Assembly (NCBI GenBank): GCA_040007095.1
Contig: JBDTVS010000049.1
Coordinates: forward strand, 73,922 to 137,921
Reading direction: 5' to 3'
DNA length: 64,000 bases
Source: JBDTVS01 sp040007095
GTDB taxonomy: Bacteria > Acidobacteriota > Vicinamibacteria > Vicinamibacterales > CAVVIG01
In this document: in pieces, positions 43,470-52,382 of the stretch
Numbering within the stretch: position 1 is the first letter of the stretch
Layout of the letters: each line of letters starts with the position of its first letter
Program-made: the position numbers and the translations under genes
Notes under the pieces: generated by a model
Told to the model about the DNA's origin: nothing
Databases searched by the model: none
Seen by the model: the letters and a program-made list of their open reading frames with translations, nothing else

Positions 43470-45965
43470 ATGAAGCGAACGGTTTTCCTGGTCGCGACCG
43501 TGTTGTGGGTGGTCTCTTTCGGTTTCACGGTCCTGCGCGCCAAGAATCCCCAGACAGGCACTCCCACCGTTTCCTCCGACCCCCAATACGCAGCCGTCGT
43601 CAAGCAGTACTGCGTCACCTGCCACAACGATCGCCTCAAGACCGCGGACCTGAGCCTCGAGAAGCTGGACGTCGCGGACGTGGCGGCCGCGGGCGAGACG
43701 TGGGAGAAGGTGATCCGGAAGCTTCGCCGCGGTGCGATGCCGCCCGCAGGCGCCCGGCGACCGGCTCAGACGACATACGAAGGCTTGACCGCGTTCCTCG
43801 AGACGGCGCTCGATCGCGCGGCGGTTTCGCACCCGAATCCCGGCCGTCCCCTGCCGCACCGTCTCAACCGCGCCGAGTACGCCAATGCGGTCAGGGACCT
43901 TCTGACGCTCGACGTCGGTGACGTGGCGGCGTTGCTGCCGGCCGACGATTCGGCGTACGGCTTCGACAATATCGCGGAGGCGCTGGGGGCATCCTCGGTG
44001 CTTCTTGAACGCTATGTGACCGCCGCCGGCAGAATCAGCGCGCTCGCGGTCGGAGATCCGGATGTCGCGCCCGGATCGGAGACTTTCGTGCTGCGGCAGG
44101 ACTACTCACAGGACCAGCACGTCGAGGGCCAGCCGTTTGGAACCGTCGGCGGCGTGCTGGCACAGTACACGTTTCCGCTCGACGCTGAATACGAGTTGTC
44201 CGCGAGCCTGATGCGAACCAACGTCGATGCGACGCGCGGCGTCGAGGATCCGCGGCAAGTCGAGTTCACCGTGGACGGCGAGCGCGTGTTCCTCGCGGCG
44301 ATCGGCGGAAGCACCGTAGGACTTCCGGGGCAGGATACCGAGGCGAATCGGCCGAAACTGTCGCGGTCGGATGCGATTGATGCGCAGTTGAGGGTACGGG
44401 TCAAGGTGAAGGCCGGGCCGCGCGCGGTGGGGGTCGACTTCCTGCAGCGTTCGCTCGGGGAAAACACGCGGAAGCTTCAGCCGTTCCGCAGCTCGCTCGA
44501 CTCGTACGACGCGAGCGGGATGCCGCACATTCGCACCCTGAGCATTACCGGTCCGTTCAATGCGACCGGACCGGGCGACACGCCCAGCCGCCGGCGGATT
44601 TTTGTGTGTCGGCCAACCTCTGCCGGGGCCGGGCAGACGCCGACAGGGCAACAGCGGGCGGCAGGATCCGCAGTCAAGACGGAGGAGGCGTGCGCCACCG
44701 AGATCCTCTCGACCCTGGCGCGGCGTGCCTATCGTCAGCCGGCGACGGAAGCGGACCTGCAACGTCTCCTCGAGTTCTATCGGGCGGGGCGGCGCGACGG
44801 CACCTTCGAGACCGGCATCCAGCGGGCACTGCAGCGGATCCTCGCGAGTCCGAAGTTCGTCATTCGCGTGGAGCGCGAGCCGCCGGACGTGGCGCCGGGC
44901 GCGGCGTACGCGGTGAGCGACTACGAGTTGGCGTCGCGGCTATCGTTCTTTCTCTGGAGCAGCATCCCGGACGAGGAGTTGCTGAACCTGGCGGCGCAGG
45001 GACGATTGAAGACGCCGGCGGTCCTCGATCGGCAAGTGCGACGGATGCTGGCCGACGACCGCGCCGAGGCGTTGATCACCAACTTCGCCGGTCAGTGGCT
45101 CCAGTTGAGGAACCTGCGCAACTCGGTGCCGAACGAGGATCTGTTTCCGGCCTTCGACGACAACTTGCGGCAGGCGTTTCAACACGAGACGGAGCTGTTC
45201 TTCGGCAGCATCATGCGGGAGGACCACAACGTTCTCGATCTGCTGACGGCCAACTACACCTTTGTGAACGAGCGATTGGCGAAGCACTACAAGATTCCCA
45301 ATGTCTACGGCAGCCGCTTCCGGCGCGTGATGGTCACCGACGAGGCCCGGCGGGGTTTATTCGGTCAGGGCAGCATTCTGACCTCGACGTCGAACGCGAA
45401 TCGGACCTCGCCGACCGTGCGCGGCAAATGGATTCTCGCGAACCTGATCGGCATGCCGCCGTCGCCGCCGCCGCCCAACGTACCGCCGCTCAAGGAGAGC
45501 GCCGAGGGCTCGACGCCGGTCAACATCCGCGCGCAGATGGAGGCGCACCGCGCCAACCCGGTGTGCGCGAGTTGCCACCAGTTGATGGACCCACTGGGCT
45601 TCGCGCTCGAGAATTTTGACGCAGTCGGGACCTGGCGCGCGCGCGACAACGGCAGTCCGATCGATTCGTCGGGCCGGTTTCTCGACGGTGCGATGCTGAA
45701 TGGCGTATCGGGGTTGCGGGACGCCCTGGTGTCGCGGCCGGATATTTTCGTGGGCACGCTCACGGAGAAGCTGCTGACCTACGCGCTGGGGCGCGGGCTC
45801 GATCACCACGACATGCCGGCCGTGCGAAAGATTGTTCGCGAGTCGGCGAACGATGACTACCGTTTTTCTTCGCTGGTGCTGGGAATCGTCTCGAGCACGC
45901 CGTTTCAGCAGCGGCTCAAGGGAACGGACGTTGCCCGAGAACTGAGAACGGCGAAGTCCTTCTGA
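43470..45965 (+). CDS. Exported DUF1592-family cytochrome (PSD-type)
   Basis: 831 aa, signal peptide then a planctomycete-type cytochrome c region: KQYCVTCHNDRLKTADLSLE is the first haem site. The DUF1587-like PHRLNRAEYANAVRDLL, the DUF1592-like core (YELASRLSFFLWSSIPDEEL, NFAGQWLQLRNL) and the DUF1588/DUF1585-like end follow. The end carries GQGSILTSTSNANRTSPTVR, a second motif NPVCASCHQLMDPLGFALEN, and TYALGRGLDHHDMPAVRKIV. Such proteins occur beside DUF1552 proteins, as here, and are proposed periplasmic oxidoreductases of unknown substrate. The last codons overlap a hairpin repeat. Confidence 0.9.
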   Translation: MKRTVFLVATVLWVVSFGFTVLRAKNPQTGTPTVSSDPQYAAVVKQYCVTCHNDRLKTADLSLEKLDVADVAAAGETWEKVIRKLRRGAMPPAGARRPAQTTYEGLTAFLETALDRAAVSHPNPGRPLPHRLNRAEYANAVRDLLTLDVGDVAALLPADDSAYGFDNIAEALGASSVLLERYVTAAGRISALAVGDPDVAPGSETFVLRQDYSQDQHVEGQPFGTVGGVLAQYTFPLDAEYELSASLMRTNVDATRGVEDPRQVEFTVDGERVFLAAIGGSTVGLPGQDTEANRPKLSRSDAIDAQLRVRVKVKAGPRAVGVDFLQRSLGENTRKLQPFRSSLDSYDASGMPHIRTLSITGPFNATGPGDTPSRRRIFVCRPTSAGAGQTPTGQQRAAGSAVKTEEACATEILSTLARRAYRQPATEADLQRLLEFYRAGRRDGTFETGIQRALQRILASPKFVIRVEREPPDVAPGAAYAVSDYELASRLSFFLWSSIPDEELLNLAAQGRLKTPAVLDRQVRRMLADDRAEALITNFAGQWLQLRNLRNSVPNEDLFPAFDDNLRQAFQHETELFFGSIMREDHNVLDLLTANYTFVNERLAKHYKIPNVYGSRFRRVMVTDEARRGLFGQGSILTSTSNANRTSPTVRGKWILANLIGMPPSPPPPNVPPLKESAEGSTPVNIRAQMEAHRANPVCASCHQLMDPLGFALENFDAVGTWRARDNGSPIDSSGRFLDGAMLNGVSGLRDALVSRPDIFVGTLTEKLLTYALGRGLDHHDMPAVRKIVRESANDDYRFSSLVLGIVSSTPFQQRLKGTDVARELRTAKSF

Positions 45966-45977
45966 GTTTTCAGTTCT
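45938..45977. repeat. AGAACTGAGAAC hairpin across the DUF1592 stop codon
   Basis: AGAACTGAGAAC (45938-45949) pairs with GTTTTCAGTTCT (45966-45977) with one mismatch. The left arm encodes part of the protein's last residues (RELRTAKSF). Related sequence occurs inside the element at 52381-52528. Confidence 0.6.
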
Positions 45978-46007
45978 AACGTTTCAGTTTTTATTGGAGT
46001 TACCGGG

Positions 46008-47324
46008 ATGTTCATCTCCAAACAGTCATTGCCCCGTCGGACGTTCCTGCGCGGCATGGGCGCGACCGTCGCCTTACCGCTTCTCGAGGCGATGGTGCCG
46101 GCCATGACGGCCACGGCCAAGACCGCGGCAAACCCGCACATGCGCTTCGGCGGTGTCTACATCCCGCACGGGGCGATCATGGACCAGTACCGGCCGGCGG
46201 CCGAGGGCGCCGGCTTCGAGTTCACGCCCATTCTCAAGCCGCTCGAGCCGTTCAAGGATTCCCTGATCGTGGTCAGCAACCTCGACCGACCCGGCGACGA
46301 CGACAGCCACGCCACCGCATCGTCGGCGTGGCTGAGCGGCGCGATCGCGAAGAAGACCGAAGGGCAGGACTTCCACCTGGGGACGACGATCGACCAGGTG
46401 ATTGCCAAGAAAATCGGACAAGACACGCCGTTTCCGTCTCTCGAGGTGGCCACCGAGGATTTCGCGGGCTACGTCGGAGGATGCAGCCCGGCGTATGCCT
46501 GCGCCTACATGAACACTATTTCATGGGCATCACCGACCTCGCCCGTGCCCATGGAGATCAACCCGCGCGTCGTGTTCGAGCGCCTGTTCGGCCGACCTGG
46601 AACGGGCGCCCAGCGAGCAGCGCACCTGCGGCAGGACGCCAGCGTCCTCGATTCGATCAAGGCCGACCTCGACGACCTCGAGCGCAACGTCGGGGCGAAC
46701 GACCGCGTTCGCCTGGGCGAGTACCTCGACAATATTCGCGAGATCGAGCGGCGCATTCAACGCACGGAGACGCGAAACACCACCCAGGTCACCGAGCTCG
46801 ACGCGCCGATTGGCGTGCCCCAGAATTACGGAGAGCACTGCGGCGTCTTGTTCGACCTGCTGGCGGTCGCCTACCAGGCGGATCTGACGCGAGTGGCCAC
46901 GTTCATGATGGCTCGCGAGGCCAGCATGAAAACCTATCCCGACATCGGCATCACCACGCCGCACCACACGATCTCGCACCACGGCGGCAAGCCCGACGTC
47001 ATCAAGAGCCACGCCACGCTCAACACCTATCACGTGTCGCTCTTTGCCAAGTTCGTCGAAAAGCTGCGCAACACACCTGATGGCGACGGCTCGCTGCTCG
47101 ATCACTCGCTGCTGTTCTACGGCAGCGGCATGAGCAACGCCAACGTGCACGGTCCCTATCCGCTGCCGCTCGTCGCGGTCGGCGGCGGCGTCGGCAAAGG
47201 ACACCGGCACATCGTGGCTCGGGAGCACACACCGCTCGGCAACCTGTGGGTCACCGTGGCGGAGATGTACGGCTGCGACGGCCAGAGCTTCGGCGAGAGC
47301 ACGGGACGAGTCCAGATCACCTGA
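46008..47324 (+). CDS. DUF1552-family protein with Tat signal
   Basis: 438 aa. A twin-arginine signal (LPRRTFLRGMGATVALPLLE) indicates export through Tat in a folded, perhaps metal-bound state. DUF1552 motifs include GVYIPHGAIMDQYRPAAEGA, NLDRPGDDDSHATASSAWL, a His-rich stretch GITTPHHTISHHGGKPDVIK and DHSLLFYGSGMSNANVHG. It follows the DUF1592 gene by 42 bp, the standard pairing. The domain is distantly related to the alkaline phosphatase/sulfatase-like DUF1501 group; activity unknown. Confidence 0.92.
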   Translation: MFISKQSLPRRTFLRGMGATVALPLLEAMVPAMTATAKTAANPHMRFGGVYIPHGAIMDQYRPAAEGAGFEFTPILKPLEPFKDSLIVVSNLDRPGDDDSHATASSAWLSGAIAKKTEGQDFHLGTTIDQVIAKKIGQDTPFPSLEVATEDFAGYVGGCSPAYACAYMNTISWASPTSPVPMEINPRVVFERLFGRPGTGAQRAAHLRQDASVLDSIKADLDDLERNVGANDRVRLGEYLDNIREIERRIQRTETRNTTQVTELDAPIGVPQNYGEHCGVLFDLLAVAYQADLTRVATFMMAREASMKTYPDIGITTPHHTISHHGGKPDVIKSHATLNTYHVSLFAKFVEKLRNTPDGDGSLLDHSLLFYGSGMSNANVHGPYPLPLVAVGGGVGKGHRHIVAREHTPLGNLWVTVAEMYGCDGQSFGESTGRVQIT

Positions 47325-47393
47325 GGGCGGGTCGCGGTCCTGGCTGGTGGCTGATGCTCGATCGCCCATCGGCTGGAGCACTTTTCGCCTGTC

Positions 47394-47444
47394 GTAGTGT
47401 CCGCCTTCAGCGGACTATCACGGTCGGCTAAAGCCGGACACTAC
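47394..47444. repeat. GTAGTGTCCG palindromic element, copy 1
   Basis: 51 bp with perfect 10-bp ends GTAGTGTCCG...CGGACACTAC, inner CCTTCAGCGGAC and GTCGGCTAAAGCC, and a 7-bp centre. The flanks continue the symmetry (TGGAGCACTTT left, AAAGCGCTCCA right). It lies in the 258-bp gap 47325-47582, which has no gene. Confidence 0.85.
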
Positions 47445-47582
47445 GCACAAAGCGCTCCAAAGTGTCGTCGTTGAGAGGCACGAATGACGGCTCACCAGTG
47501 GCGATTGGCGCCTCCAGTTCACGGCGTGGTCGGAATGAATCGTTCCCTTCTTCGATCGTTCATTGTTTGCTGACCTGAGTTC

Positions 47583-49196
47583 ATGCGAACCGTGCAAAAG
47601 AGACCGGCTATCACGATGATCCTTGAAGGCAAATGGTTCGGCGGGTGGCCGGCGGCTGCTCGCTGCCACGTTCGAGCAACGTGGCTGCCCCTCGTGGTGG
47701 TGCTGTCTGTCGCCGTTTCGGCGGCGGCGGCCGACCCGCCCGCGCGGTTGATCGACGCGATCAAAGCGGGGAACAGAACGGCCATCGCGGCGCTGCTGAA
47801 GCAGCCCGCCGACATCAACTCCCGCGCCGCCGACGGCACGACGCCGCTCCACTGGGCGGCGAGTATGGACGACCTGGAGACGGTGAGGCTGCTGCTGCGC
47901 GCGGGCGCAAACGCGCAGGCGGCGAATCGCTACGGCGTCACGCCGCTCGCCCTGGCCGCGACGAATGGGAACGCCTCGATTGCCGAAGCGCTCCTGAAGG
48001 CCGGCGCAGACGCGAACGCCGCGTTGCCCGAAGGCGAAACCGTGCTGATGACGGCGGCCCGCACCGGCGTCGCCGCGGTCGTGGCGCTGATCGTGGAGCA
48101 TGGCGCCGATGTCAACGCTCAAGAGAACTGGCTCGGCGAAACCGCGTTGATGTGGGCTGCCGCGCAGAACAATGCGGCGGCGGTCAAAGTCCTCATCGAG
48201 CACGGAGCCAGGCCCGACGTGGCATCGAACCTCACGACATACAAGCGGAAGGTGGCCGGACAGACCATTCTGCCGCGCGGCGGGTTCACGGCCCTCATGT
48301 ACGCGGCGCGAGAAAACGCGATCGACGCGGTCCGAACGCTCGCCGATGGCGGCGCCGATCTGAATCAGGCCGATCCAGACGGATCCACGGCGTTGATCCT
48401 GGCGATCATCAATTCTCACTACGACCTCGCCGCGCTCCTGGTGGACAAGCGAGCCGATCTCGACCGGGCCGATTCGACCGGCCTGACGCCGTTGTATGCC
48501 GCGGTCGACATGAACACCCTGGCCTTCATGCACGGCCGGCCGACGTCACGGCCATCCGGCGAGTTGACCAGCGTCGACGTGATCAGGCTGCTGCTCGCGC
48601 GCGGCGCGAAACCGGACCTCGCCCTGACCGCGCCGGTCATGCAGCGGCACAACAATGGTCCGAATCAGAGCCTCGGTGAAGGCACCACACCGCTGATGCG
48701 GGCCGCCAAGTCGGGCGACGTCGCGGTGATGAAACTGCTCCTCGCGGCTGGCGCGAATCCGACGCTGAGGCAGAAGAATCAGAACACACTCCTGATGCTC
48801 GCGGCCGGGTTCGGCAGGAAGTTCAACCAGAACGCCGACTCGCAGGAGTACGAGCGCGGCACCGAGGCCGAGCTGTTCGAAGCCGTCAAGCTGTGCGTGG
48901 ACCTCGGCCTCGACGTCAACGCTGTCAATGCGCAAGGCGAGGCCGCGATGCACGTGGCAGCCGGTGAGTCGATCGTCCGCTTCCTCGCGCAGCATGGCGC
49001 ACGGCTCGACATCAAGAACAAGCAGGGGCGAACACCTCTCGACGTGGCGATCCTGCGCAAGGACGGCAGCGGCCGGCAATTGCTTCCGGGCGCGCTCGCG
49101 GCGTTTCAGGAGCTGGGCGCCCCCGCCACGCTCGCCGCCAGCGCCCGTCCTCCGATCGAGCAGCCTGCCGCCAACGCCGCGGAGGAAGATCGATAG
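47583..49196 (+). CDS. Exported ankyrin-repeat protein
   Basis: 537 aa. An N-terminal segment of about 30 residues precedes a hydrophobic export helix (WLPLVVVLSVAVSAAAADPP). Most of the remainder is ankyrin repeats, starting with LIDAIKAGNRTAIAALLKQP and DGTTPLHWAASMDDLETVRL. An irregular insertion near residues 215-235 and another near 315-335 interrupt the array. The C-terminus is Ala/Pro-rich. Protein-protein interaction in the periplasm is likely; no partner can be named. Confidence 0.88.
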   Translation: MRTVQKRPAITMILEGKWFGGWPAAARCHVRATWLPLVVVLSVAVSAAAADPPARLIDAIKAGNRTAIAALLKQPADINSRAADGTTPLHWAASMDDLETVRLLLRAGANAQAANRYGVTPLALAATNGNASIAEALLKAGADANAALPEGETVLMTAARTGVAAVVALIVEHGADVNAQENWLGETALMWAAAQNNAAAVKVLIEHGARPDVASNLTTYKRKVAGQTILPRGGFTALMYAARENAIDAVRTLADGGADLNQADPDGSTALILAIINSHYDLAALLVDKRADLDRADSTGLTPLYAAVDMNTLAFMHGRPTSRPSGELTSVDVIRLLLARGAKPDLALTAPVMQRHNNGPNQSLGEGTTPLMRAAKSGDVAVMKLLLAAGANPTLRQKNQNTLLMLAAGFGRKFNQNADSQEYERGTEAELFEAVKLCVDLGLDVNAVNAQGEAAMHVAAGESIVRFLAQHGARLDIKNKQGRTPLDVAILRKDGSGRQLLPGALAAFQELGAPATLAASARPPIEQPAANAAEEDR

Positions 49197-49260
49197 CGTA
49201 TTCGTCGTTCTTGAAGCTTCACCACGCAAGCACGATGTCAGGACGCGACCAACGCATGGC

Positions 49261-49336
49261 TACCACCGGGCACACCCGAGTGCACCGAGGTAGAACATCA
49301 GGATGTTTCTCGGTGGTCTCGGTGATCTCGGCGGTT
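49261..49336. repeat. 76-bp dyad element, copy A (downstream of the MBL gene)
   Basis: The left arm TACCACCGGGCACACCCGAG and the right arm CTCGGTGGTCTCGGTGATCT are imperfect reverse complements built of 9-bp units. About 19 bp of loop lies between (TAGAACATCAGGATGTTT). It matches the inverted copy at 50380-50455 at 68 of 76 positions. It lies between two convergent genes. Confidence 0.88.
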
Positions 49337-49342
49337 TGAAGT

Positions 49343-50221
49343 CTAGCGAGTCAGCTCTGAGAAGATCGCGCGCACGTTGGCTTTCACGCGATCCGGCGGC
49401 GCCGCGTAGCCTCGGTACCTGTCGGGCAGCTTCCAGGCGTCGGCGACTTCGCTGACGCCGAGGCCGTGGTTGAACCCCGACACGGCGGCGTCGCGAAACT
49501 CCTGGTTGAACTGCGCGTACTCCTCCACGTCCTTCATGGTCATCATCGGTCCGTGGCTGGGGATGACGGCGTCGATGTTCTTCATGCGGGCCGCGTCGGC
49601 GAGCGTGTTTGGATAGGCCAATCCGCTGCCGCCGTTCTCGAAGTCGATCATCGGCGGCTGCTTGGACATCAGCATGTCGCCGGCGTGCATGACCCGCGCC
49701 GCCGGAAACACCACCCACGCGTCGCCGCCGGTGTGTCCGGCGCCGAAGTAGTACAGATCGACGCGATCCTTGCCGCTGCCGATGGTCATTTTCTCCCTGA
49801 ACATGAGTTTGGGAAGAAAGTTGACTTTGACGCCTTTGAACGCCTCCAGCTTGTCCATGTTCAGCCGGGTGTTCTGCTGCGCGATGATTTCCACCGACGT
49901 CGGGAAGAACTCGTTGCCGCTGACACTGTCGCCGTGGGCGTGGGTATTGATGATCGTCGTGACAGGTTTCGACGTGACTGTCTTGAGTTTGTCGAGCATC
50001 GGCTGACCCCAGCCGGCAAGCTTGGTGTCGACCAGCACGACGCCGAGGTCGGTCACCAGGGCCGCGGAATTTCCGCCCCCGCCCACGAGCAAGTACAGGT
50101 TGTCTTTCAATTTCTGCAGCTCGACGACATCCGCCTTGGCCGGCGGCTGCCGTTGAGAGCCGATCGCCACGGTGAACGTGCCGAGGACGATCAATGCTGC
50201 GAGCGTGGCAACCCGGTTCAC
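49343..50221 (-). CDS. Exported metallo-beta-lactamase-fold hydrolase
   Basis: 292 aa with signal peptide (MNRVATLAALIVLGTFTVAI). MBL-fold metal site: NTHAHGDSVSGN (HxHxD followed by Ser, not His), YFGAGHTGGDAWVVF, VMHAGDMLMSK and AVIPSHGPMMTM. GGGGNSAALVTDLGVVLVDT is the usual first strand set. This is a broad periplasmic subgroup (cyclase- or lactonase-like annotations are common); the substrate is unknown. The gene alone is bracketed by inverted 76-bp repeats. Confidence 0.88.
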   Translation of the reverse strand: MNRVATLAALIVLGTFTVAIGSQRQPPAKADVVELQKLKDNLYLLVGGGGNSAALVTDLGVVLVDTKLAGWGQPMLDKLKTVTSKPVTTIINTHAHGDSVSGNEFFPTSVEIIAQQNTRLNMDKLEAFKGVKVNFLPKLMFREKMTIGSGKDRVDLYYFGAGHTGGDAWVVFPAARVMHAGDMLMSKQPPMIDFENGGSGLAYPNTLADAARMKNIDAVIPSHGPMMTMKDVEEYAQFNQEFRDAAVSGFNHGLGVSEVADAWKLPDRYRGYAAPPDRVKANVRAIFSELTR

Positions 50222-50574
50222 TCCGCCTCCTCGAGAAATTCGTCGTGGGGATTATAAGTGCTGTCAGGCTTTCGCCCCACACCCGAGCGAAAGACGGTGG
50301 CGCAATCACCGGCGCCGCCCCCGCTTGACGCGATCTGCCCAGCAGCACATGACGCGGGCAGTGTCTCAGTGCCAACGTCAACCACCGAGATTACCGAGAC
50401 CACCGAGAAAGATCCTATTGTTCTACCTCGGTGCGCTCGGGCGTGCTCGGTGGTAGAGGTCAATCTGATACAGGGCGGAACGACGGCCCGCGGCCGTATT
50501 TCCGCTGCCCAGATGATAAAGTTGCGGATTCAGATGAGCATGTGGACGCGGGGTTTCTTACGCGCGAGCAGGTC
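50222..50574. other. 353-bp intergenic region between divergent genes
   Basis: No gene is convincing. It contains the 76-bp repeat copy B (50380-50455) and the start regions of the MBL gene (minus) and the CRTAC1 gene (plus). A frame open from 50431 runs into the CRTAC1 gene but has no export-like N-terminus, so its upstream part is treated as non-coding. Confidence 0.6.
50380..50455. repeat. 76-bp dyad element, copy B (upstream of the MBL gene)
   Basis: Reverse complement of the 49261-49336 element with 8 mismatches. Arms AACCACCGAGATTACCGAGA and CTCGGGCGTGCTCGGTGGTA. Both arms show the 9-bp CACCGAGNN period. Confidence 0.88.
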
Positions 50575-52272
50575 GTGAAATCGTTCGCGCTGCCGGGAGT
50601 GGTCGCGATTGTCGTCGCCGTCTGCGCGACCAGCCCTCGCGCGGCCGACGTTGTGGTCACGTTGATGGATGTCGCGGCCCAGTCAGGTTTGACGCTGCTG
50701 AACATCTGCGGCGGACCAGACAAGGACTTCATCGTCGACGAGGTCGGCAGCGGCGCGGCGTGGATCGATTTCGACAACGACGGCCACCTCGACGCCCTGA
50801 TCGTCAACGGATCGACACGCGAGCGCATCAAGCAGGGCGGCGATCCCATGGTGGCCCTCTACCGGAACGATGGCAAGGGCCACTTTGCCGATGTCACGAC
50901 TGCCAGCCGGCTCGCTCGTCGCGGCTGGGGCATGGGGGTCTGCGTCGCGGACTACAACAACGACGGCTTCGACGATTTCTATGTGACGGCGGTAATGGGG
51001 CCGAATGTGCTGTACCGGAACAACGGCAACGGCACGTTCACTGACGTCACCCGGCAGGCCGGGGTCGGGGACACACGCTGGGGCACCGGCTGCGCATTTG
51101 GCGACTACGATCGCGACGGCAACGTCGACCTCTACGTCGCCAACTACGTGGCGTTCGACGAGCGCACGATTCCCAAGCGAGGGGCCGCCGCGGGTTGCCG
51201 CTTCATGACGGTGGATGTCTCGTGCGGCCCGAAAGGACTCACCGGCGAACCCGACGTCTTGTACCACAACGACGGACACGGCGGCTTCACGGACGTCACG
51301 CGCTCGGCGGGCATCAACGATCCGGGCTACTACGGTTTTGGCGTGCTCTTCACCGATCTCGATGATGACGGCTGGCCCGACATCTTCGTCGCGAACGATT
51401 CGACGCCCAATTTCTTGTTTCACAACAACCGCAACGGCACCTTTTCAGAGATCGGCCTGGCATCCGGTGTCGCGGTCAGCGGCGATGGCCGCGAACAGGC
51501 GGGGATGGGCGTCGACGCCGGCGACTTCAACGGCGACGGACGTCTCGACCTCGTCGTCACCCATTTTTCTCACGACTATACGACCGTCTACGAGAACCGC
51601 GGGCAGGGTGTCTTCGCCGATGTGAGCTACCCGACAGGCGTCGCCATCGGGGCCGGGCGCTATCTGGGATGGGGCGTGGGTTTCTTCGACGTGGATAACA
51701 ACGGATTGCTCGATCTGTTCCAGGCCAACGGACACATCTATCCTGAGGTCGACAGTCACGGCCTCGGCACCCGCTACCGCCAGCGCAAACAACTGTTCCA
51801 GAACCAGGGCAACAAGCGCTTTCAGGAGATCAGCGATCGGGCCGGCGACGCGATGCTGCTCGAGAAATCGAGCCGCGGCGCCGCCTTCGGGGACTACGAC
51901 GAAGACGGGGACATCGACATCCTCGTCGTCAATCTGGACGACCGTCCGACACTGCTGCGCAACGATACCGTGAGCGGGAACCACTGGATCACCATCGGGC
52001 TTGTCGGCACCAAGAGCAATCGCGCCGCGATCGGTGCCAGGGTCCGGGTGACCGCCGGTGGGCGCACGCAGGTCTCAGAGGTCCGGAGCGGCGGCAGTTA
52101 TCTCTCGCAGAACGATCGTCGCGCGCATGTCGGGCTCGGCGGGGCCGAACGAGTCGATCAGGTGGAGATTCGATGGCCGAGCGGTCTGGTGGAAGTCGCC
52201 AAGGACCTGTCGGCGGACCGTTTCTACGTCGCTCGCGAAGCGCAAGGAATGCGACCGACCGCGCGGCGCTGA
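50575..52272 (+). CDS. CRTAC1-family secreted protein (FG-GAP/VCBS repeats, ASPIC/UnbV domain)
   Basis: 565 aa from GTG 50575, which gives a clean signal peptide (KSFALPGVVAIVVAVCATSP, cut after RAADV). The body has repeated calcium-binding FG-GAP blades, for example AAWIDFDNDGHLDALIVNGS, CVADYNNDGFDDFYVTAVMG, CAFGDYDRDGNVDLYVANYV and AAFGDYDEDGDIDILVVNLD, forming a beta-propeller. The ASPIC/UnbV domain is at the end (IGARVRVTAGGRTQVSEVRS, VDQVEIRWPSGLVEVAKDL). In acidobacteria it often travels with TPR proteins, as with the gene at 52975. Function unknown. Confidence 0.9.
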   Translation: MKSFALPGVVAIVVAVCATSPRAADVVVTLMDVAAQSGLTLLNICGGPDKDFIVDEVGSGAAWIDFDNDGHLDALIVNGSTRERIKQGGDPMVALYRNDGKGHFADVTTASRLARRGWGMGVCVADYNNDGFDDFYVTAVMGPNVLYRNNGNGTFTDVTRQAGVGDTRWGTGCAFGDYDRDGNVDLYVANYVAFDERTIPKRGAAAGCRFMTVDVSCGPKGLTGEPDVLYHNDGHGGFTDVTRSAGINDPGYYGFGVLFTDLDDDGWPDIFVANDSTPNFLFHNNRNGTFSEIGLASGVAVSGDGREQAGMGVDAGDFNGDGRLDLVVTHFSHDYTTVYENRGQGVFADVSYPTGVAIGAGRYLGWGVGFFDVDNNGLLDLFQANGHIYPEVDSHGLGTRYRQRKQLFQNQGNKRFQEISDRAGDAMLLEKSSRGAAFGDYDEDGDIDILVVNLDDRPTLLRNDTVSGNHWITIGLVGTKSNRAAIGARVRVTAGGRTQVSEVRSGGSYLSQNDRRAHVGLGGAERVDQVEIRWPSGLVEVAKDLSADRFYVAREAQGMRPTARR

Positions 52273-52286
52273 GAACGCTTTGTGGC

Positions 52287-52382
52287 AGAGCAGTTTCCGT
52301 TTGTCTGTAGTGTCCGGCTTTAGAGCCGGACCACGACAGTCCGCCTGAAGGCGGACACTACGTGCAAATGGAAACCTGCTCT
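52287..52382. repeat. GTAGTGTCCG palindromic element, copy 2, with extended flanks
   Basis: Core 52307-52361: GTAGTGTCCGGCTTTAGAGC and its partner GCCTGAAGGCGGACACTAC, 55 bp. Beyond the core, AGAGCAGTTTCCGTTTG (from 52287) mirrors CAAATGGAAACCTGCTCT (to 52382), so the symmetric unit is about 96 bp. Confidence 0.85.
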
